Assembly: GCF_022601735.1 (NCBI RefSeq)
Contig: NZ_JAKUMM010000007.1
Location: forward strand, 1 to 64,000
Length of the DNA: 64,000 nucleotides
Direction of reading: 5' to 3'
Source of the DNA: Atopomonas sediminilitoris
GTDB taxonomy: Bacteria > Pseudomonadota > Gammaproteobacteria > Pseudomonadales > Pseudomonadaceae
The position numbers were made by a program, and so were the translations under genes. Position 1 is the first letter of the stretch; each line of letters opens with the position of its first letter. This document shows, piece after piece, positions 39,132 to 50,222 of the stretch. The notes under the pieces are model-generated. The model was not told the origin of the DNA and ran no database searches. It saw only the letters and a list, made by a program, of their open reading frames with translations.

Positions 39132-40484
39132 ATGGCCGAAGCCGATAACACCCAGCACATCGATTTAAACGCCCTTGAAGCCATGCTTGAAAGCGGCGTT
39201 TCACGTCCCGTGCGGCGACAGCTCAATAGCCTCAGCGGTGCCGACTGCGCGCACTTGCTCACTACCCTACCGCAGCGTCAACGTAATCTGTTGTGGCCGC
39301 TGATTGACGAAGACTTAAAGCCGGAAGTGCTCGCGCACTTGCCCGAAGACATTCGTCAGTACTACATCGCGCACATGGATGCCGACGAGCTGGCCGAGCT
39401 GATTGAAGAGCTCGACACCGACGACTTGGCCGACTTGCTGCAAGAGCTGCCCAAAGCCATCACCGCGCAAGTTTTACAGTCGCTCGAAGAAGAAGACCGT
39501 CAACGCGTCGAGCAAGTGATGGCCTTCGAGGAGGACAGCGCTGGCGGTTTGATGAACACCGACGTCATCAGCGTTCGCCCCACGCACACGCTGGACGTAG
39601 TACTGCGCTACCTGCGCCGGTTTGACGAGCTGCCACCGATGACCGACAGCCTGATGGTAATTAACCGTCAGGAAGACTTTATTGGCGTGCTGCCTCTGTC
39701 GCGGATTTTGATTTCCGACCCTGAGCTCAGTGTCCGCGAATTAATGGATACCGATGTCGAGGCCATCCCCGTCGACATGCCTTCGCACGAAGTAGCCGAG
39801 CTTTTCGCCCGTGACGACTTGGTATCGGCACCTGTGGTCAACGAGCACGGCAAGCTACTGGGCCGCATCACCATTGACGATGCCGTCGACGTTATGCGTG
39901 ACGAAGCCGATCACTCACTGCTCGCCAGTGTTGGTCTGGATGAAGAAGAAGACACCTTCGCACCGGCCCGCAAAGCCGCCAAAGGCCGCGCCGTATGGCT
40001 GGGCATCAACCTGATCACCGCTTTTATTGCCTCCGCCGTGATTGGCTTGTTCGACGCCACCATCGAAAAAGTCGTCGCTTTGGCGATCCTAATGCCGGTC
40101 GTGGCCAGCATGGGCGGCATTGCCGGCAGTCAAACCCTGACCTTGATTATCCGCGGCATGGCCTTAGGCCAGATCAACCCCGGCAATGCCAGTTGGCTGC
40201 TACGCCGCGAGGTTATCGTCAGTTTGCTCAACGGCGTGCTGTGGGCGCTGGTGATTGCCGCCGTGGCGGTGGCTTGGTTTAAAGACCCGCTAATCGGCGT
40301 GATTATCGCCGCCGCCATTGTGATCAACCTGCTGGCGGCATCATTGGCCGGCGCATTGATTCCACAACTGCTGAAAAAGATGGATATCGACCCCGCCTTA
40401 GCCGGCGGCGTGATCCTAACCACAGTGACGGATGTGGTTGGTTTCATGGCCTTCTTGGGGCTGGCGACCGTTTTCTACGCCTAA
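39132..40484 (+). CDS. mgtE: Magnesium transporter MgtE
   Basis: 450 residues. N-terminal superhelical Mg2+-sensor domain (about 15-135, acidic repeats such as ELAELIEELDTDDLADLLQELP), two CBS domains (about 140-265), a linker helix, and a five-helix pore domain (about 285-450) with the conserved ASMGGIAGSQTLTL and DVVGFMAFLGLA. AGGGAGCTGTC precedes the ATG. It sits 64 bases after ptsO and ends at its own terminator. Confidence 0.96.
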   Translation: MAEADNTQHIDLNALEAMLESGVSRPVRRQLNSLSGADCAHLLTTLPQRQRNLLWPLIDEDLKPEVLAHLPEDIRQYYIAHMDADELAELIEELDTDDLADLLQELPKAITAQVLQSLEEEDRQRVEQVMAFEEDSAGGLMNTDVISVRPTHTLDVVLRYLRRFDELPPMTDSLMVINRQEDFIGVLPLSRILISDPELSVRELMDTDVEAIPVDMPSHEVAELFARDDLVSAPVVNEHGKLLGRITIDDAVDVMRDEADHSLLASVGLDEEEDTFAPARKAAKGRAVWLGINLITAFIASAVIGLFDATIEKVVALAILMPVVASMGGIAGSQTLTLIIRGMALGQINPGNASWLLRREVIVSLLNGVLWALVIAAVAVAWFKDPLIGVIIAAAIVINLLAASLAGALIPQLLKKMDIDPALAGGVILTTVTDVVGFMAFLGLATVFYA

Positions 40485-40499
40485 GCAGTCAACCGTAAC

Positions 40500-40534
40500 A
40501 AGGCGCCCTTGCCAATCACAAGGGCGCCTTTTTC
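40500..40534 (+). terminator. Intrinsic terminator after mgtE
   Basis: Eleven-bp perfect stem (40500-40510 with 40520-40530, nine-base loop) followed by TTTTTC. It lies between convergent mgtE and pmbA and ends the rpoN-mgtE region. Confidence 0.92.
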
Positions 40535-40563
40535 ATCGCCGTACAGGCTGAGACCGCGCTGGC

Positions 40564-41955
40564 TTAGCTCCCTGCCAGGGTCATCTGCTCAATCAAGATA
40601 GAGCCTGTGCGAATATTGCCGCGCGTGTCCACATCATTACCAATCGCGGCGACATTAGCGAAGATATCCCGCAAGTTGCCGGCAATGGTCACTTCTTGGA
40701 CGGGGAACTGAATCTCGCCGTTTTCGACCCAATAGCCACCCGCGCCCCGCGAGTAGTCGCCGGTGACCATATTGACACCCTGCCCCATCAACTCAGTCAC
40801 CAACAAACCGCGCCCCATTTGCTTGAGCAGCGCCTGCTGATCAGCATCGCCGTGACTAACAAACAAGTTATGCGCGCCACCGGCGTTGGCCGTGCTGGTC
40901 ATCCCCAGCTTGCGGGCGGAATACACACTTAACAAATAAGACACCAACTCGCCGCCCTGCACAAAAGACTGCGCGCGCGTGGCCAAGCCGTCGTTATCGA
41001 AACTACTGCTGCCGAGCAGGCTAGGCAAATGTGGGCGCTCATCGATGTTGAGCCAATCAGGAAACAAGCGCTGCCCCAAAGCCCCTTCTAAAAACGAGCT
41101 TTTACGGTACAAATTGCCGCCCGAGATAGCTGCCAGAAAATGCCCTAACAGCCCTGCCGCCACTTCTGGTGCAAACAGCACTGGCACTTGCGCGGTAGGC
41201 ACCGCACGAGCCCCCAAACGCGCCACGGTACGCTGTGCAGCTTTTTGCCCAATCGCTTGCGCACTTTGCAGGGCTTGCGACTGACGGTTGACGTCGTACC
41301 AATAGTCACGCTGCATTTGCCGCTCGCCATTCACATTGGCCTCGGCAATCATCACGCAACTCATACTGTGCCGCGTGCCTGCATAACCGCCAATAAACCC
41401 ATGGCTGTTGCCATACACGCGGCAGCCTTGGAATAAATTAACGCTGGCGCCGTCAGAGTTGCTCAATCGAGGATCGACGGCAAAGGCTGCCTCCTCCATC
41501 TGCTGCGCTAATTCAATGGCTTGATCGGCGTGCAAATCCCACGCGTGGTACAGATCCAGATCCGGCAATTGCTGGGCCATCTGATTGGCATCAGCCAAGC
41601 CTGCACAAGGATCTTCTGAGGCATGCTTAGCAATCACCAGCGCCGCCTCAACGGCTTGCTTGATCGCGCTTGCCGAAGTGTCAGAGGTGCTCGCCGAGCC
41701 TTTGCGCTGCCCGCTATAAACAGTAATGGCAAAGCCCTGATCGCGGTTAAACTCCAGTGTTTCCACCTCACCTCGGCGCACATTGACCGCCAAACCTTGG
41801 TTAACCGACACCCCCACTTCACAGGCGGTGGCGCCTTGCTGCTTGGCCTGCGCCACAATCTCGGCGACCAAGCTTTGCAGGCGCGGTAGATCCTGCGGCC
41901 CTACACCCTGCGTCTCGGCAGCGTGTTCGGCGGTTTGTTGCTTATTCGACCCCAT
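40564..41955 (-). CDS. pmbA: PmbA (TldE), partner of the TldD metalloprotease
   Basis: 463 residues of the modulator-of-gyrase family. It forms a heterodimer with TldD; the E subunit lacks the HExxxH zinc motif, as seen here. The complex cleaves unfolded peptides, matures microcin B17 and affects CcdA stability. Conserved [37 protein letters not shown] is intact. Start at 41955 (MGSNKQQ) with GGAGAG upstream. Divergent from yjgA; tldD lies just beyond yjgA, the common Pseudomonas arrangement. Confidence 0.95.
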   Translation of the reverse strand: MGSNKQQTAEHAAETQGVGPQDLPRLQSLVAEIVAQAKQQGATACEVGVSVNQGLAVNVRRGEVETLEFNRDQGFAITVYSGQRKGSASTSDTSASAIKQAVEAALVIAKHASEDPCAGLADANQMAQQLPDLDLYHAWDLHADQAIELAQQMEEAAFAVDPRLSNSDGASVNLFQGCRVYGNSHGFIGGYAGTRHSMSCVMIAEANVNGERQMQRDYWYDVNRQSQALQSAQAIGQKAAQRTVARLGARAVPTAQVPVLFAPEVAAGLLGHFLAAISGGNLYRKSSFLEGALGQRLFPDWLNIDERPHLPSLLGSSSFDNDGLATRAQSFVQGGELVSYLLSVYSARKLGMTSTANAGGAHNLFVSHGDADQQALLKQMGRGLLVTELMGQGVNMVTGDYSRGAGGYWVENGEIQFPVQEVTIAGNLRDIFANVAAIGNDVDTRGNIRTGSILIEQMTLAGS

Positions 41956-41992
41956 GTGTTCTCTCTCCACTGCGCGCGCGGGCTGCCTCGGC

Positions 41993-41998
41993 TATCAT
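41993..41998 (+). promoter_or_regulatory. Candidate -10 box (TATCAT) for yjgA
   Basis: TATCAT 27 bases upstream of the yjgA ATG in the short divergent pmbA-yjgA gap; no clear -35. Confidence 0.3.
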
Positions 41999-42025
41999 AG
42001 GCACCCAGCTTTTGGATTACCGCGC

Positions 42026-42544
42026 ATGACTGACTATTACGACGAAGATTCCCAAGACAGCAAAAGCAAATCTCAGGTGAAACGTGAATTGCACGACCTG
42101 CAAGACTTGGGCGCGCGCTTGGTTGAGCTGGGGCCCAACGTGTGGCAGCGCCTGCCGTTGTCTGACGCCTTGCAGCGTGCCTTGGGCGAAGCGCCCAAGC
42201 ACAAAGCCCACGCGGCGAAAAAACGCCACGTGCAATTTATCGGCAAGTTGCTGCGCGAGCAGGATCTGGACGAGGTATTCGCCACGCTGGAGCAGCTGGA
42301 CAATGCCAGCCGCAGCTACAACGAACGTTTTCATGCCTTGGAGCGCTGGCGTGAACGCCTGCTCGAAGGCGAGGCTGCCTTGTCTGAGTTTCTCACTCAA
42401 TACCCTGAGGCCGATCGTCAACAATTGCGCCAGATGATTCGTAACGCGCAAAAAGAAGCCGCCGAAAACAAGCCGCCAGCCACTAGCCGCAAGTTGTTCA
42501 AATACCTGCGCGAGCTGGATGAGCAGCAGCGCGGATTGCTCTAA
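42026..42544 (+). CDS. darP: DarP (YjgA), ribosome-associated large-subunit assembly factor
   Basis: 172-residue, highly charged helical protein of the DUF615/YjgA family ([40 protein letters not shown]). It co-fractionates with late 50S assembly intermediates in E. coli and helps the peptidyl-transferase centre to mature. The ATG at 42026 gives the typical acidic MTDYYDED start; open frame upstream overlaps pmbA. Convergent with tldD. Confidence 0.94.
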   Translation: MTDYYDEDSQDSKSKSQVKRELHDLQDLGARLVELGPNVWQRLPLSDALQRALGEAPKHKAHAAKKRHVQFIGKLLREQDLDEVFATLEQLDNASRSYNERFHALERWRERLLEGEAALSEFLTQYPEADRQQLRQMIRNAQKEAAENKPPATSRKLFKYLRELDEQQRGLL

Positions 42545-42551
42545 GGCAACG

Positions 42552-42588
42552 GGGCTCCTGCTGGCGGCGGCACCGCCTGCGGGAGCCC
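42552..42588. terminator. GC-rich hairpin between convergent yjgA and tldD
   Basis: Outer stem GGGCTCC/GGAGCCC and inner stem GGCGG/CCGCC in the 68-base gap. It has the look of a bidirectional terminator or a REP-like palindrome; no T run. Confidence 0.5.
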
Positions 42589-42612
42589 ACGGTTGACGAT
42601 GCGCTAATGCGC

Positions 42613-44055
42613 TCAAGCCGTGCCGCCCACAGTGATCGCATCGAGCTTCAATGTCGGCTGACCTACACCGACAGGCACTGACTGACCGTCTTTTCCACAC
42701 GTGCCGACACCGCTGTCCAGCTCAAGATCGGTACCGACCATGCTGATGCGATTCATCGCCTCGGGGCCATTGCCAATCAAGGTCGCGCCTTTGACCGGTG
42801 CGGTAATTTTCCCGTTCTCGATCAAATAAGCTTCGCTGGTGGAGAACACAAACTTACCGCTGGTGATATCCACCTGACCGCCACCGAGCGACTTGCAGTA
42901 AATCCCGTTTTTCACCGAGGCAATGATTTCTTCTGGATCATGCTCACCTGCAAGCATGTAGGTGTTGGTCATGCGCGGCATGGGCAAACAGGCGTAAGAC
43001 TCGCGACGACCGTTACCGGTGGCCGCCACCCCCATCAAACGAGCATTCAGCTTGTCTTGCATGTAGCCCTTGAGAATGCCTTTCTCGATCAGCGGCGTGC
43101 ACTGCGTTGGCGTACCTTCGTCATCACGCGTCAGCGAGCCGCGACGCTGCGCCAAGGTGCCGTCATCGACCACGCTGACCAACGGCGAAGCGACTTGCTG
43201 CCCCACGCGGCCACTGAACGCCGAGCTGCCTTTGCGGTTGAAGTCGCCTTCTAAGCCGTGTCCTACTGCTTCGTGCAGCAGCACGCCAGACCAGCCAGGT
43301 CCCATCACCACCGGCATACTGCCCGCCGGCGCGGGCTTGGCCTCAAGGTTAACCAACGCCTGACGCAACGCCTCACGGGCGTAACCCATGGCACGGTCTT
43401 CGCTCAAAAAGTAGCGGTAATCCACGCGACCGCCGCCGCCATGACCACCGCGTTCACGGCGGCCGTTTTGCTCAACAATCACGCTCACGTTAAAGCGCAC
43501 CAACGGCCGCACATCGGCGGCCAAGGTGCCGTCGCTGGCCGCAATGAGGATTTGCTCCCACGTGCCGGCCAAGCTCACCGTCACTTGCTGAATACGAGGA
43601 TCAAGACTGCGCGTGGCTTCATCAATGCGCTTAAGCAAAGCCACCTTATCCGCCTGACTGAGCACCTCTAGCGGATTATCCGCGGCATACAGCGCCGGTA
43701 CGCTGGCCGCGGCGATCAGTTGCCCACGCGGCGTATCTTGCCCTGCGCGGCTAATGGAGCGCGCCGCATCAACCGCCTGCTCAAGTGCGGGCAAAGCGAT
43801 GGCGTTGCTGTAAGCGAAGCCGGTTTTTTCACCGCTAATCGCGCGCACCCCGACGCCTTGATCGACGTTAAAGCTGCCCTCTTTGACAATACCGTCTTCC
43901 AGCACCCAGCTTTCACTGATGATGTGCTGGAAATACAAATCAGCGCCATCAACCCCCGGCGCCTGCAAACGCGCCAGCAAAGGGTTCAAGCGCTCAACAT
44001 CCAGCTCACCCGGCGCCAGCAAACGCTCGGCCACGGGTAGCAACATATCCGTCAT
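42613..44055 (-). CDS. tldD: TldD metalloprotease subunit
   Basis: 480 residues; zinc protease partner of PmbA/TldE. The metal-binding HExxxH is in [13 protein letters not shown], with the downstream [29 protein letters not shown] typical of TldD and the C-terminal glycine-rich GGTA end. AGGAG lies seven bases before the ATG at 44055. It follows nit by 19 bases on the same strand, at the end of the mreB-to-tldD series. Confidence 0.97.
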   Translation of the reverse strand: MTDMLLPVAERLLAPGELDVERLNPLLARLQAPGVDGADLYFQHIISESWVLEDGIVKEGSFNVDQGVGVRAISGEKTGFAYSNAIALPALEQAVDAARSISRAGQDTPRGQLIAAASVPALYAADNPLEVLSQADKVALLKRIDEATRSLDPRIQQVTVSLAGTWEQILIAASDGTLAADVRPLVRFNVSVIVEQNGRRERGGHGGGGRVDYRYFLSEDRAMGYAREALRQALVNLEAKPAPAGSMPVVMGPGWSGVLLHEAVGHGLEGDFNRKGSSAFSGRVGQQVASPLVSVVDDGTLAQRRGSLTRDDEGTPTQCTPLIEKGILKGYMQDKLNARLMGVAATGNGRRESYACLPMPRMTNTYMLAGEHDPEEIIASVKNGIYCKSLGGGQVDITSGKFVFSTSEAYLIENGKITAPVKGATLIGNGPEAMNRISMVGTDLELDSGVGTCGKDGQSVPVGVGQPTLKLDAITVGGTA

Positions 44056-44074
44056 GGATAACTCCTAGAAAACA

Positions 44075-44893
44075 TCATGAAAGACGACGATGCGTAGCCA
44101 CCGGCATACGTTGTCGCATTGCCTGCTGCGCGGCCAAGTCAATCTCGGCCAGCAGGACACCGGAGCCTTGATGCTGCTCATTCAGCACCTGCCCCCAAGG
44201 ATCGATAATGGCCGAGTGGCCAAACGTGTGGCGATTGGCGCTGTGCACGCCGCCCTGATTGGGGGCCAACACATAACATTGGGTTTCAATCGCCCGTGCG
44301 CGCGTCAGCACTTGCCAATGCGCGGCCCCCGTCACCGCGGTAAACGCCGACGGAATACAGATCAGCTCTGCGCCAGCCGCAGCCAGTTGGAGGTACAGCT
44401 CGGCAAAGCGCAGGTCATAGCACACCGACAACCCGACACGCCCGACCGGCGTTTGCGCCACGACGACACGATCACCGTGGGCATAATCATCGGATTCACG
44501 GTAACTACCGTGTTGGTCGGCCACATCGACATCGAACAAATGGATTTTGTCGTAACGCGCCACCACCTCGCCGTCGCTGTCGATCAACAAGCTAGCGGCG
44601 CAAGGCTTACCGGAGGTCGCGCCCTCAGGCAGCAGCGGTAACGTTCCTGCCACGAGCCAAATATCCAGCTCACGACAAATGCGTTTGAGCCACGGCACGA
44701 TCATGCCTTCATCACCCGCTTCGGCAGCGGCGACACTCGCCAAATCACGTCGCCCCATCGTGGCGAAATTCTCGGGCAGCACCATGAGCTTGGCGCCTTG
44801 TTCCGCGCCCTGACGGAGCAACACTTCCGCATTGCGAAGGTTGGCCACGGTATCAGCGCCGCTGACCATTTGGATGACCGCGACCTGGCTCAT
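44075..44893 (-). CDS. Nitrilase-superfamily amidase (Nit1/deaminated-glutathione-amidase type)
   Basis: 272 residues with the Glu-Lys-Cys triad: Glu41 (LPENFATMG), Lys117 (YDKIHLFDVDV) and Cys159 (SVCYDLRFAELY). The IHLFDVDV motif marks the Nit branch, whose proven activity is hydrolysis of deaminated glutathione (metabolite repair); older Pseudomonas annotations say carbon-nitrogen hydrolase. Its ATG overlaps the yhdP stop by four bases (ATGA). Confidence 0.93.
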   Translation of the reverse strand: MSQVAVIQMVSGADTVANLRNAEVLLRQGAEQGAKLMVLPENFATMGRRDLASVAAAEAGDEGMIVPWLKRICRELDIWLVAGTLPLLPEGATSGKPCAASLLIDSDGEVVARYDKIHLFDVDVADQHGSYRESDDYAHGDRVVVAQTPVGRVGLSVCYDLRFAELYLQLAAAGAELICIPSAFTAVTGAAHWQVLTRARAIETQCYVLAPNQGGVHSANRHTFGHSAIIDPWGQVLNEQHQGSGVLLAEIDLAAQQAMRQRMPVATHRRLS

Positions 44894-47800
44894 GGCTTGT
44901 TCTTATCGATAAAAGGCTTCACAAACTTCACCTCGGGCTCTTGCCACGGCCCTGTGATTTGGTAGTTCACACTGGCTATTTTAGACAAGCGATCGCCCAG
45001 CAGTTTGTCGGCGATGTACAGCACGCCACCGATTTGTGGCGCCCCTGCCATCAACGCAGCCAGTGCGAGGTTATTGCTCACAGGCAGGGTGACTTGCATT
45101 TGCATGTCGACATGCTCGCGCGGCAGATCGATTTGGCCGTACAGATCCAAAAGCGCCGAGGTGCCATTGACCACCAGCGGTTTATCTTTACTCAGAGTCA
45201 GTATGCCGGTGTCGACGGCAATCTCGCCACGCAAGCGATCAAAGGCAAAACCTTTACCGAACAAGTCGCTGAAGTCGAGCTTCAAGCGGCGCGAAATGGA
45301 GCTGAAATTAAGCAGGCTAAACACGCGCAAAGCTTGGGTGCCGGACTCCACCTCCAAGAACGCGCCATTGCGCATGTCTAGCTTCAGCGCACCGCTGGAA
45401 CGCTTCAAAGCCAAGAAGGCGGGTGAACCGGGCCAGGTTAGATTCGTCTCGAGTTTGAAAGACTCGGTGCGTAAGTTTTCGTGGTAATCCCAGTTTTTCA
45501 GCACATCGCCTAAGTTTTTACTCTTCAGCGTGCCTCGAAACTGCGTTTGCGTGCGGCCAGCCGCGCCAAGCCAGTCCAACTCGCCACCGACCTGCAGTCC
45601 GCGCAGGTCTGCCTTCAACTCACTGATACGTGCACCGCTGGGCACCGCACGTACACGCAGGCTGATCGCCCCTACGGGCTTACCGCCTAAATTCAGCTGT
45701 TTAAGGTCGAAATCCAGCGCTGGCAAATCTTCCGGAGACACACTCGCCAGCGGATCCTCCTGCGCCGGTGGTGCGTCGGGGTCTTGGGCCGGCAAATCCA
45801 GCCGAGCAATTCGTAGATCGAGCGGTTTATCCGGCTGAATCAGCAGTTCGCCTTGGGCTTGGGCGCTGTCGGCATTGATCGCCCAGCCTGCACCTTGCGC
45901 ATTGGCCCCCAACTGCAACTGATCGAACTGCATACCACCGGCGAGTAATTGATCAACCCGTAGCTGCACGCGGCGCAACGGGTTTGCGCCAGCGGCAGCC
46001 GTGGCATCTTGACCGGCGCGCAAGCGCTCCACCACCGGGGACCACTGCGCCCAATCAATCGTTGCAAGATGACCACTAACCGCTAATCCATCCTGCGCAG
46101 GCAATTTGGCGTGCTCGCCACCCAGATTGATTTGGCCTCGTAACGGGCGACCCTCTTGCTGCACCAAGCGGGCGTAGACCTGTTCGGCATATTCCAGCCA
46201 AATCTGCCGATCTCGGCCGCCTAAACTCATTTTGAACAGTAGATCGCGCTCTTCGTCAGCGCCTTTGCCAAAGGGCGCAGGCAGCTGAACCGCCATCCCC
46301 TTGAGCCTACTTTGCACACTGATAAAGCTGTCTTGATCATTCAGGGCCAAAGTCAGGTGATACGGCAACGTACCTTGCAGCGGCAAAGGCTGCTTAATCC
46401 CCAGCCACAACGCCAGACTCTGCCACGGCAAGCTGCCACGGGCTTGCACGATTGAGCTGGCATCCCCTTGCGCGCCGGTGGCTTCGATCTTGGCGCTAAA
46501 GGGCTGTTTTAATACGCGCCCCGTTAAGGTGGGGCTACTGATACCGCGCTCGCTGTCGTACACCACCTGCCCGTTGACTGCTTCCAGCGTCAAAACTGGC
46601 TGCGGCAACTGCAACTTGGCGTCTTGCAGGTCCAGCCCAACTTTGATTTTGGCTGTCCCCGCGTTTTGAGCCAGCGGTAACGCCAGCTGCAAGTCAGCCT
46701 TAAGCGGCCCAAATAATTGCCAGCCTTGTAAGGCCTTGGCTGCTGGCGTAGGCGCTGTTTGCAATACCCGTAGCGCATGGGCCATTTGCCCACTGAGCTG
46801 CCCCTGCAACTGCAACACGGCCGATTGACCTGCAGCCGGTGCCAACACCTGCGCTTGCGCATCCTTGATGGCGACCTGAGCCAGTTCGGCCTGAGTCACG
46901 GCAACACGGGTATTGCCGTGTTCAAAGCGCACCCAACCCTCGGCTTGCGCCAAGGTGGGCCAGTCCGGGGCAAACGCAAGTTCTGCCTCCTGAACTTGTA
47001 CTGAGAGCGCCAGTGCTCGCGCAGCAGACTCGCCACCGGCGTTAATGCGTCCTTGATAGGTAAAACCCACCTGCGGCGCGGCGCCGGCTTTCACCGCGCT
47101 GCTTAACCACGCACCTAACGTGTCAGAGACAATCGGCGCCTTGGGCACGTACTTCAGCGCCTGCAGCGCATCGCCATCACGCAAACCCACGCGCAAATCC
47201 AACCAATCTTCAGCATCCGCAGCCCACGCCAGATGGAGGTTAAGATCGCCGTTTAACTCGCCTTCCTCACCGCGCAACGCTAGGCGCGGACTACTCAGCA
47301 GCAAGCGCTCAGCATCCAATTGCCAGTCCAACCGTGCGCGGGCTTGGTGATACTGCCAAGGCTTGGCAAAAACCGTGTTTAGAAACAGGGTGAAATCATC
47401 ACTTTCTAACCACAGGCTGCCTCCGGCGGCATTGCCAGTGACCAAGCCCGAGACACCCGCCAGCCCCGGCACCCCCTTGTAGGGTTTGAGCGCCACGGAT
47501 TCGAGATTGGCCGAGAAACGCGCTTTATCGGCGAGCGCTTGGGCGCTGAGATTAAGGTCCAGATTGACGTTACGCAGCTTACCGCTGGGGGCTAACTGCG
47601 TGACCCAAGCATCTGCCGCCGCCGGCAAAGGCGCCCACGCGCGCAACAAACGAGCAATCAGATTCAGGTGCACGCGATTGGCTTGCAGGCGAATCAAGGC
47701 ACTGGCGTCCATGCGATCGCCTTCGGCGCTCACTGCACCGCCGCTCCATACTTCGTCATCCAAGGTGAACGTCAGCGGGGTTATTTGTGCCCGCCAGCCT

Positions 47801-48717
47801 AGGCCCTGACGCGAGAAATCAGCCGCCAACTGCACGTTCTCAACCCGCCGCGCACTCTTGCCCGGTGCTGCCAAATTGATACTGTCGCCCTGCAGTCGCA
47901 AGGCCACACGCTGCGGTTGACCGGCTGCCCAGTCGAGCCAGAGTTCACTACCAAACTGAGCCTCATGCAGCTGCCAATCGCCAAGCAGGCGTTTAGGCAC
48001 CCAACGTGACCAGTCACTGTTAGGCAGGCTTACATAGGCGCTGGCCGCCAAGCTTTCTAACTTGAGGGCTTTTAAGGAAGTGGATAAGGAAAAGCTCAGC
48101 GGCTGGCCATCCGGCAAATTCAAACGACCATGCAGTTGCTGACGACGCAAGCTCAGCTTAAGCCCCAGCGAGATGTTTTCTAACTGCATGGGCTCTGCAT
48201 CGCGCAAGCGAATCAGTAATCGACTATCGAACACTTGTAGAGACTGCAGCTGATTCATGCGCGCCAGCAGCGCCTCGGTATCTAGATTCCCATTCCCTTT
48301 GGGCAACGTTAGCCCAGTCAGCTGCCACTGCCCATCCGGCATTTCTTGCAGGGTTAGATCCAGCTCGGCAATACCGATTTGCGCCAACACCGGCTGACGA
48401 CTAAGCAGCGAATCCCACACGGCGGGCATAACGCGCAGACGCTTAAAACGCAGTTGCTCGGCACCCTCACCAAAGTGCACATCATTTAAGCGCACCACCG
48501 GTGCCCAGCCTTCCCAGTGGCCTGAAACCGCCCCAATGACTACCGGTGTTTTGAGCTGCTGACTGAGTAGCAACTCGAGGTCGTCGCGATACTCCGCCAC
48601 TAAGGGGATGTATTGCCGGCCGAGGTTGACATACAAAGCCAGCAGCACGACCAACACGGCGGCTAAGGTCAAGCCGACGCGCAGGACACGTAACAGCCAC
48701 TGCAAGAAACTAGACAT
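44890..48717 (-). CDS. yhdP: YhdP, AsmA-like intermembrane lipid-transport protein
   Basis: 1,275 residues: an N-terminal transmembrane helix (about 10-30) followed by a very long periplasmic beta-rich region (DUF3971 and AsmA-like C-terminus) predicted to form a hydrophobic groove spanning the envelope. YhdP, TamB and YdbH together move phospholipids to the outer membrane. The last section (LRTESFKLETNLTWPGSP...GAFLEVESGTQALRVFSLLNFSSISRRLKLDFSDLFGKGFAFDRL) is the conserved part. ATG at 48717 is preferred over a TTG nine bases upstream; ribosome site weak (GGGA). Lies between nit and rng. Confidence 0.93.
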   Translation of the reverse strand: MSSFLQWLLRVLRVGLTLAAVLVVLLALYVNLGRQYIPLVAEYRDDLELLLSQQLKTPVVIGAVSGHWEGWAPVVRLNDVHFGEGAEQLRFKRLRVMPAVWDSLLSRQPVLAQIGIAELDLTLQEMPDGQWQLTGLTLPKGNGNLDTEALLARMNQLQSLQVFDSRLLIRLRDAEPMQLENISLGLKLSLRRQQLHGRLNLPDGQPLSFSLSTSLKALKLESLAASAYVSLPNSDWSRWVPKRLLGDWQLHEAQFGSELWLDWAAGQPQRVALRLQGDSINLAAPGKSARRVENVQLAADFSRQGLGWRAQITPLTFTLDDEVWSGGAVSAEGDRMDASALIRLQANRVHLNLIARLLRAWAPLPAAADAWVTQLAPSGKLRNVNLDLNLSAQALADKARFSANLESVALKPYKGVPGLAGVSGLVTGNAAGGSLWLESDDFTLFLNTVFAKPWQYHQARARLDWQLDAERLLLSSPRLALRGEEGELNGDLNLHLAWAADAEDWLDLRVGLRDGDALQALKYVPKAPIVSDTLGAWLSSAVKAGAAPQVGFTYQGRINAGGESAARALALSVQVQEAELAFAPDWPTLAQAEGWVRFEHGNTRVAVTQAELAQVAIKDAQAQVLAPAAGQSAVLQLQGQLSGQMAHALRVLQTAPTPAAKALQGWQLFGPLKADLQLALPLAQNAGTAKIKVGLDLQDAKLQLPQPVLTLEAVNGQVVYDSERGISSPTLTGRVLKQPFSAKIEATGAQGDASSIVQARGSLPWQSLALWLGIKQPLPLQGTLPYHLTLALNDQDSFISVQSRLKGMAVQLPAPFGKGADEERDLLFKMSLGGRDRQIWLEYAEQVYARLVQQEGRPLRGQINLGGEHAKLPAQDGLAVSGHLATIDWAQWSPVVERLRAGQDATAAAGANPLRRVQLRVDQLLAGGMQFDQLQLGANAQGAGWAINADSAQAQGELLIQPDKPLDLRIARLDLPAQDPDAPPAQEDPLASVSPEDLPALDFDLKQLNLGGKPVGAISLRVRAVPSGARISELKADLRGLQVGGELDWLGAAGRTQTQFRGTLKSKNLGDVLKNWDYHENLRTESFKLETNLTWPGSPAFLALKRSSGALKLDMRNGAFLEVESGTQALRVFSLLNFSSISRRLKLDFSDLFGKGFAFDRLRGEIAVDTGILTLSKDKPLVVNGTSALLDLYGQIDLPREHVDMQMQVTLPVSNNLALAALMAGAPQIGGVLYIADKLLGDRLSKIASVNYQITGPWQEPEVKFVKPFIDKNKP

Positions 48718-48764
48718 GGGGGTCAATCCCGAATCGGTAATGTCGTGCGGTATGCGTGAGGGTA

Positions 48765-50222
48765 TTACAGCAGAATCACGTCGTACTGCTCTTGCGAGTA
48801 CAAGGTATCGACCTGAAAGGTGATCGTGCCGCCGATAAAGGTTTCAAGGTCGGCGACATTGCCCGACTCCTCATCCAGCAAGCGATCAACCACCCGCTGG
48901 CTGGCCAGCACCCGGTAAGCACACGCTTGATAAGCCCGCGATTCACGCATGATCTCGCGGAAGATCTCATAGCACACGGTTTCTGGCGTTTTCAGCATGC
49001 CGCGCCCTTGGCAGCTAGGACACGCTTCGCACAGCACTTGTTCCAAACTTTCGCGGGTACGCTTGCGGGTCATCTGCACCAGGCCGAGCTCGGTAATGCC
49101 GATGATGTTGGTTTTAGCGTGATCACGCTCGAGCAGCTTTTCCAACGTGCGCTGCACTTGGCGCTGATGCTCTTCATCTTCCATGTCGATGAAGTCAATG
49201 ATGATGATGCCGCCCAAGTTGCGCAGGCGCAGTTGCCGTGCAATTGATGTAGCCGCTTCAAGATTGGTTTTGAAGATGGTCTCTTCCAGCGTGCGATGAC
49301 CGACAAAACCACCGGTATTGACGTCGATGGTGGTCATGGCCTCGGTCTGATCGATGATCAAATAGCCACCGGACTTGAGCATGACCTTACGTTCCATGCC
49401 CTTTTGGATTTCATCTTCAACCCCGTACAGGTCAAAAATCGGCCGCTCACCGGGGTAATGTTCTAGCCGGTCGGCGGCCTCTGGCATCAACTCATCGACA
49501 AACTGGCTGACGCGTTGGAAGGTTTCGCGTGAATCAATGCGGATTTTTTCAATATGGGGATTAACCAAATCACGCAGGGTGCGCAGGGCTAGAGTCAAAT
49601 CCTCATAAATCACCGATGGCGCAGTCGCCACCAGCATTTGCTGCGAAATTTGCTCCCACAAGCGGCGCAAATAACGAATATCCACCAGCAACTCGTCTTC
49701 ACCCGCGCCTTCGGCGGCGGTACGCAAAATAAAGCCGCTTTCTTCACCAATGCCTTCTTGGGCCATGCACTGCATGACGACATTTTTCAGCCGCTCGCGC
49801 TCGGCTTCATCTTCGATTTTCAGGGAAATGCCAACGTGACTGGTTTGCGGCATATACACCAAGTAGCGCGAGGGGATCGACAAATGCGTGGTCAGGCGTG
49901 CGCCTTTAGTGCCGATCGGGTCTTTGGTGACTTGCACCACCAAACTCTGCCCTTCGCTGACCAAAGCGCTGATGTTGTCGCTGGTTTGGCCTTCTTGCGG
50001 GGTGATTTCTGAGGCATGAATAAACGCCGCACGCTCAAGCCCGATATCGATAAAGGCCGCCTGCATGCCGGGCAGCACGCGCACCACTTTGCCTTTGTAG
50101 ATGTTGCCCACAATGCCGCGACGCTGGGTGCGCTCGACCAGCACCTCCTGCAACACGCCGTTTTCCACCACGGCAACCCGCGATTCCATAGGGGTAATGT
50201 TGAGGAGGATTTCTTCGCTCAT
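48765..50222 (-). CDS. rng: Ribonuclease G
   Basis: 485 residues; endoribonuclease maturing the 5' end of 16S rRNA and decaying some mRNAs. S1 domain (about 35-130: [23 protein letters not shown]), catalytic DNase I-like domain with metal-binding DVNTGGFVG and IIIDFIDM, and the zinc-link motif [11 protein letters not shown]. Lacks the long C-terminal degradosome region of RNase E. Start at 50222 overlaps the maf stop by four bases (ATGA). Confidence 0.97.
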   Translation of the reverse strand: MSEEILLNITPMESRVAVVENGVLQEVLVERTQRRGIVGNIYKGKVVRVLPGMQAAFIDIGLERAAFIHASEITPQEGQTSDNISALVSEGQSLVVQVTKDPIGTKGARLTTHLSIPSRYLVYMPQTSHVGISLKIEDEAERERLKNVVMQCMAQEGIGEESGFILRTAAEGAGEDELLVDIRYLRRLWEQISQQMLVATAPSVIYEDLTLALRTLRDLVNPHIEKIRIDSRETFQRVSQFVDELMPEAADRLEHYPGERPIFDLYGVEDEIQKGMERKVMLKSGGYLIIDQTEAMTTIDVNTGGFVGHRTLEETIFKTNLEAATSIARQLRLRNLGGIIIIDFIDMEDEEHQRQVQRTLEKLLERDHAKTNIIGITELGLVQMTRKRTRESLEQVLCEACPSCQGRGMLKTPETVCYEIFREIMRESRAYQACAYRVLASQRVVDRLLDEESGNVADLETFIGGTITFQVDTLYSQEQYDVILL

